A stretch of DNA of 7,932 bases, taken from Myxococcales bacterium. Lineage in GTDB: Bacteria; Myxococcota; Myxococcia; Myxococcales; Myxococcaceae. Under the pieces are notes generated by a model that saw nothing but the letters and a program-made list of their open reading frames with translations, was not told the DNA's origin and did not search any database. The position numbers and the translations under genes are program-made. The stretch is from assembly GCA_003153055.1 (NCBI GenBank), contig PMBV01000198.1:35797-43728 (forward strand), in the 5' to 3' direction. Positions 7,090 through 7,932 of the stretch are shown here, one piece after another (the first letter of the stretch is position 1; each line of letters begins with the position of its first letter).

Positions 7090-7817
7090 GACGCGAGCCT
7101 CGCGCTTCGCCTGAGCCGCGCCTCGGTCGCCCGCCACAGAGAGACGCTCTCGGCCATCGCCGAGCGGAGGACCTCCTCGGCCGTCCCCGCCTGCCGCTTC
7201 TTGGCCGCCTTGCCCAGCTGATCGTAGAAGGCCGCCGAGGCCCGGCGCGCCCGCTTCGACTGGAAGTACCTGGGTGCGATGGCCCGGTACACGCCTTCGA
7301 AGCCGTTGATGATGAGGGTGAAGACCGGGTTCTCGGACAACGTCGCGAGCCCTACGTGCAGGGCCCAGTCGTAGGCCGCGAAGCTGCTGGGCTTGTCCTC
7401 AGGTCGGCCGGCGTTGAGCATCGCGGCGACCTCGGAGGCGTGGTGCTGCACCGCCGCGCGCCCGTAGGCAGGTGCCAGCGCCAGGCGGACGTCGAGGAGA
7501 TTGCCCACGAAGTTCGGAGGAAACGGCCCCCCGTGCCGCAACAGCGCCGCCAGGACGTTGAGGCCTCCCTCTTGCCAGATGTCTCGCACTCGTGTGGCCT
7601 TGCCGTGGCGCACTTGAATCCACCCGTCGCGATCCAGGCGTTGGAGTGCTTCCCTCAAGGTGGGGCGGGTGACTCCCAGCACGAGCGCGAGCTCCCGCTC
7701 GGAGGGCAGTGTCCCGGTCGAGACGAAGTCGCCTCGGAGAATTCGACTGACCAGCTCGCCCTCGGCGTGCGCCGCCGGCCTTCGGGGTGCCTCGGGGACG
7801 ACGGGGATCGCGCTCAT
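7086..7817 (-). CDS. fadR: FadR-type acyl-CoA-responsive GntR transcription factor
   Basis: A 243-residue regulator that matches E. coli FadR along its whole length, not just in the GntR helix-turn-helix. In E. coli, FadR binds DNA as a dimer, represses fatty-acid degradation genes, activates fab genes and leaves DNA on binding long-chain acyl-CoA. The winged helix occupies about 18-78 (LPSERELALVLGVTRPTLRE, then DGWIQVRHGK). Residues equivalent to the E. coli DNA contacts R35, R45, R49 and H65 are R41, R51, R55 and H71. The FadR C-terminal domain follows, with the family-specific blocks GLNVL, NLLDVR and INGFEGVY. The acyl-CoA-contacting R105, S219 and W223 correspond to R111, S224 and W228, while the position of E. 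coli G216 appears to be Met. The ATG at 7817 is chosen because it gives an N-terminus of about FadR length; its ribosome-binding site is weak. It is the first gene of the operon with the AGPS-like gene and glpD. A FadR-type operator and promoter lie directly upstream, so autoregulation is likely. Whether it represses or activates cannot be read directly, but the operator position favours repression. Confidence 0.93.
   Translation of the reverse strand: MSAIPVVPEAPRRPAAHAEGELVSRILRGDFVSTGTLPSERELALVLGVTRPTLREALQRLDRDGWIQVRHGKATRVRDIWQEGGLNVLAALLRHGGPFPPNFVGNLLDVRLALAPAYGRAAVQHHASEVAAMLNAGRPEDKPSSFAAYDWALHVGLATLSENPVFTLIINGFEGVYRAIAPRYFQSKRARRASAAFYDQLGKAAKKRQAGTAEEVLRSAMAESVSLWRATEARLRRSARLAS
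7740..7756. promoter_or_regulatory. Possible second FadR half/degenerate site inside fadR
   Basis: AATTCGACTGACCAGCT carries the same 10-base right half, CTGACCAGCT, as the upstream operator and agrees with the E. coli FadR consensus at 11 of 14 specified positions; the left half is poor. It lies within codons around 21-26 of fadR. Its centre is 95 bp from the centre of the upstream operator, close to nine helical turns. Coding constraint or chance could also explain it. Confidence 0.3.
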
Positions 7818-7834
7818 GCATTTGTCTCGGTGGT

Positions 7835-7851
7835 AAGAGGTCTGACCAGCT
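7835..7851. promoter_or_regulatory. FadR operator upstream of fadR
   Basis: The 17 bases read AGCTGGTCAGACCTCTT on the minus strand. Against the E. coli FadR consensus ANCTGGTCNGACCAGNT this is 12 matches at 14 specified positions, including the full GGTCNGACC core, with only the two positions after the core differing. It lies 18 nt before the fadR ATG and begins 3 nt after the proposed -10 element, so a bound FadR dimer would cover the transcription start and block the operon. This fits the neighbouring gene, whose four DNA-contact residues are those of E. coli FadR. Confidence 0.8.
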
Positions 7852-7854
7852 GGG

Positions 7855-7884
7855 AGTGTCGCCTGGGGCGGGATTCGAGGTCAA
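7855..7884 (-). promoter_or_regulatory. Candidate sigma-70 promoter of the fadR operon
   Basis: On the minus strand TTGACC (7884-7879) is a five-of-six -35 match, followed by an 18-nt spacer and GACACT (7860-7855) as a weak -10 that keeps the important second A and last T. The predicted start point falls within the FadR operator. The -10 is poor, as is common in GC-rich genomes, so the exact start is uncertain. Confidence 0.5.
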
Positions 7885-7905
7885 GGGGCGGAGGTGTGTT
7901 GGGCG

Positions 7906-7931
7906 GCCACGGATGCGGGCCACGGATGCGG
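7906..7931. repeat. Two perfect tandem copies of a 13-bp unit at the window edge
   Basis: GCCACGGATGCGG occurs at 7906-7918 and again at 7919-7931 without a gap, and the next base (G) matches the start of a third copy. The array may continue past the window. It lies upstream of the fadR promoter, about 20 bp before the -35 element. It could be a small variable repeat or a site for another regulator. Confidence 0.8.
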
Positions 7932-7932
7932 G

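Noticed and set aside
7090..7137. Upstream start of the AGPS-like gene at 7137
   Set aside because: It would overlap fadR by about 50 nt, whereas the ATG at 7089 gives the family N-terminus MKRWNGWG and an ATGA junction.
1..7932. tRNA, rRNA, CRISPR array, complete insertion sequence or prophage gene
   Set aside because: No cloverleaf, conserved rRNA segment, regularly spaced repeats, transposase motif or integrase was found by reading both strands.

Overview
The window is very GC-rich, coding density is high and start/stop codons of adjacent genes overlap. Gene content points to a Deltaproteobacteria/Myxococcota-type bacterium: a MacB-like exporter with its own TolC-like channel, a membrane M48 protease carrying a helix that reads like myxobacterial PilA, and an ether-lipid-type enzyme. 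This taxonomic placement is an inference from protein content; no rRNA or tRNA gene is present to settle it.

Layout. (1) Positions 1-1785, plus strand: the C-terminal end of a MacB/FtsX-type ABC permease overlaps by 8 nt a complete TolC-family outer-membrane channel gene, making the tail of an efflux or export operon. (2) Positions 1786-2704: about 920 bp with no gene I can support, holding a small hairpin after the tolC-like gene, a striking 16-bp-arm inverted repeat at 2274-2311 that is visibly less GC-rich than its surroundings, and a weak quasi-palindrome at 2490-2509. (3) Positions 2705-3790, plus strand: an M48 zinc metalloprotease with N-terminal membrane segments and, after the protease domain, a pilin-like hydrophobic helix and an acidic Ala/Pro tail. 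(4) Positions 3866-7817, minus strand, convergent with the protease gene: a three-gene operon read fadR, then an alkyldihydroxyacetonephosphate synthase (AGPS)-like flavoenzyme, then glpD. Both internal junctions are ATGA overlaps.

The operon is the most interesting part. The regulator is not a generic GntR protein but a close match to the E. coli-type acyl-CoA sensor FadR, with the four DNA-contacting residues (R41, R51, R55, H71) and main ligand residues (R111, S224, W228) in place. Directly in front of fadR lies a 17-bp site matching the classical FadR operator at 12 of 14 specified positions, placed just downstream of a plausible sigma-70 promoter, so autoregulation is readable from the sequence. 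The two enzymes meet at dihydroxyacetone phosphate (DHAP): GlpD oxidises glycerol-3-phosphate to DHAP, and AGPS enzymes exchange the acyl group of acyl-DHAP for a fatty alcohol to make an ether bond. The inferred circuit is fatty-acyl-CoA-controlled expression of a glycerophosphate/ether-lipid branch, different from the usual FadR targets in gammaproteobacteria. The final 26 bp of the window are a perfect two-copy 13-bp tandem repeat that may continue beyond the edge.
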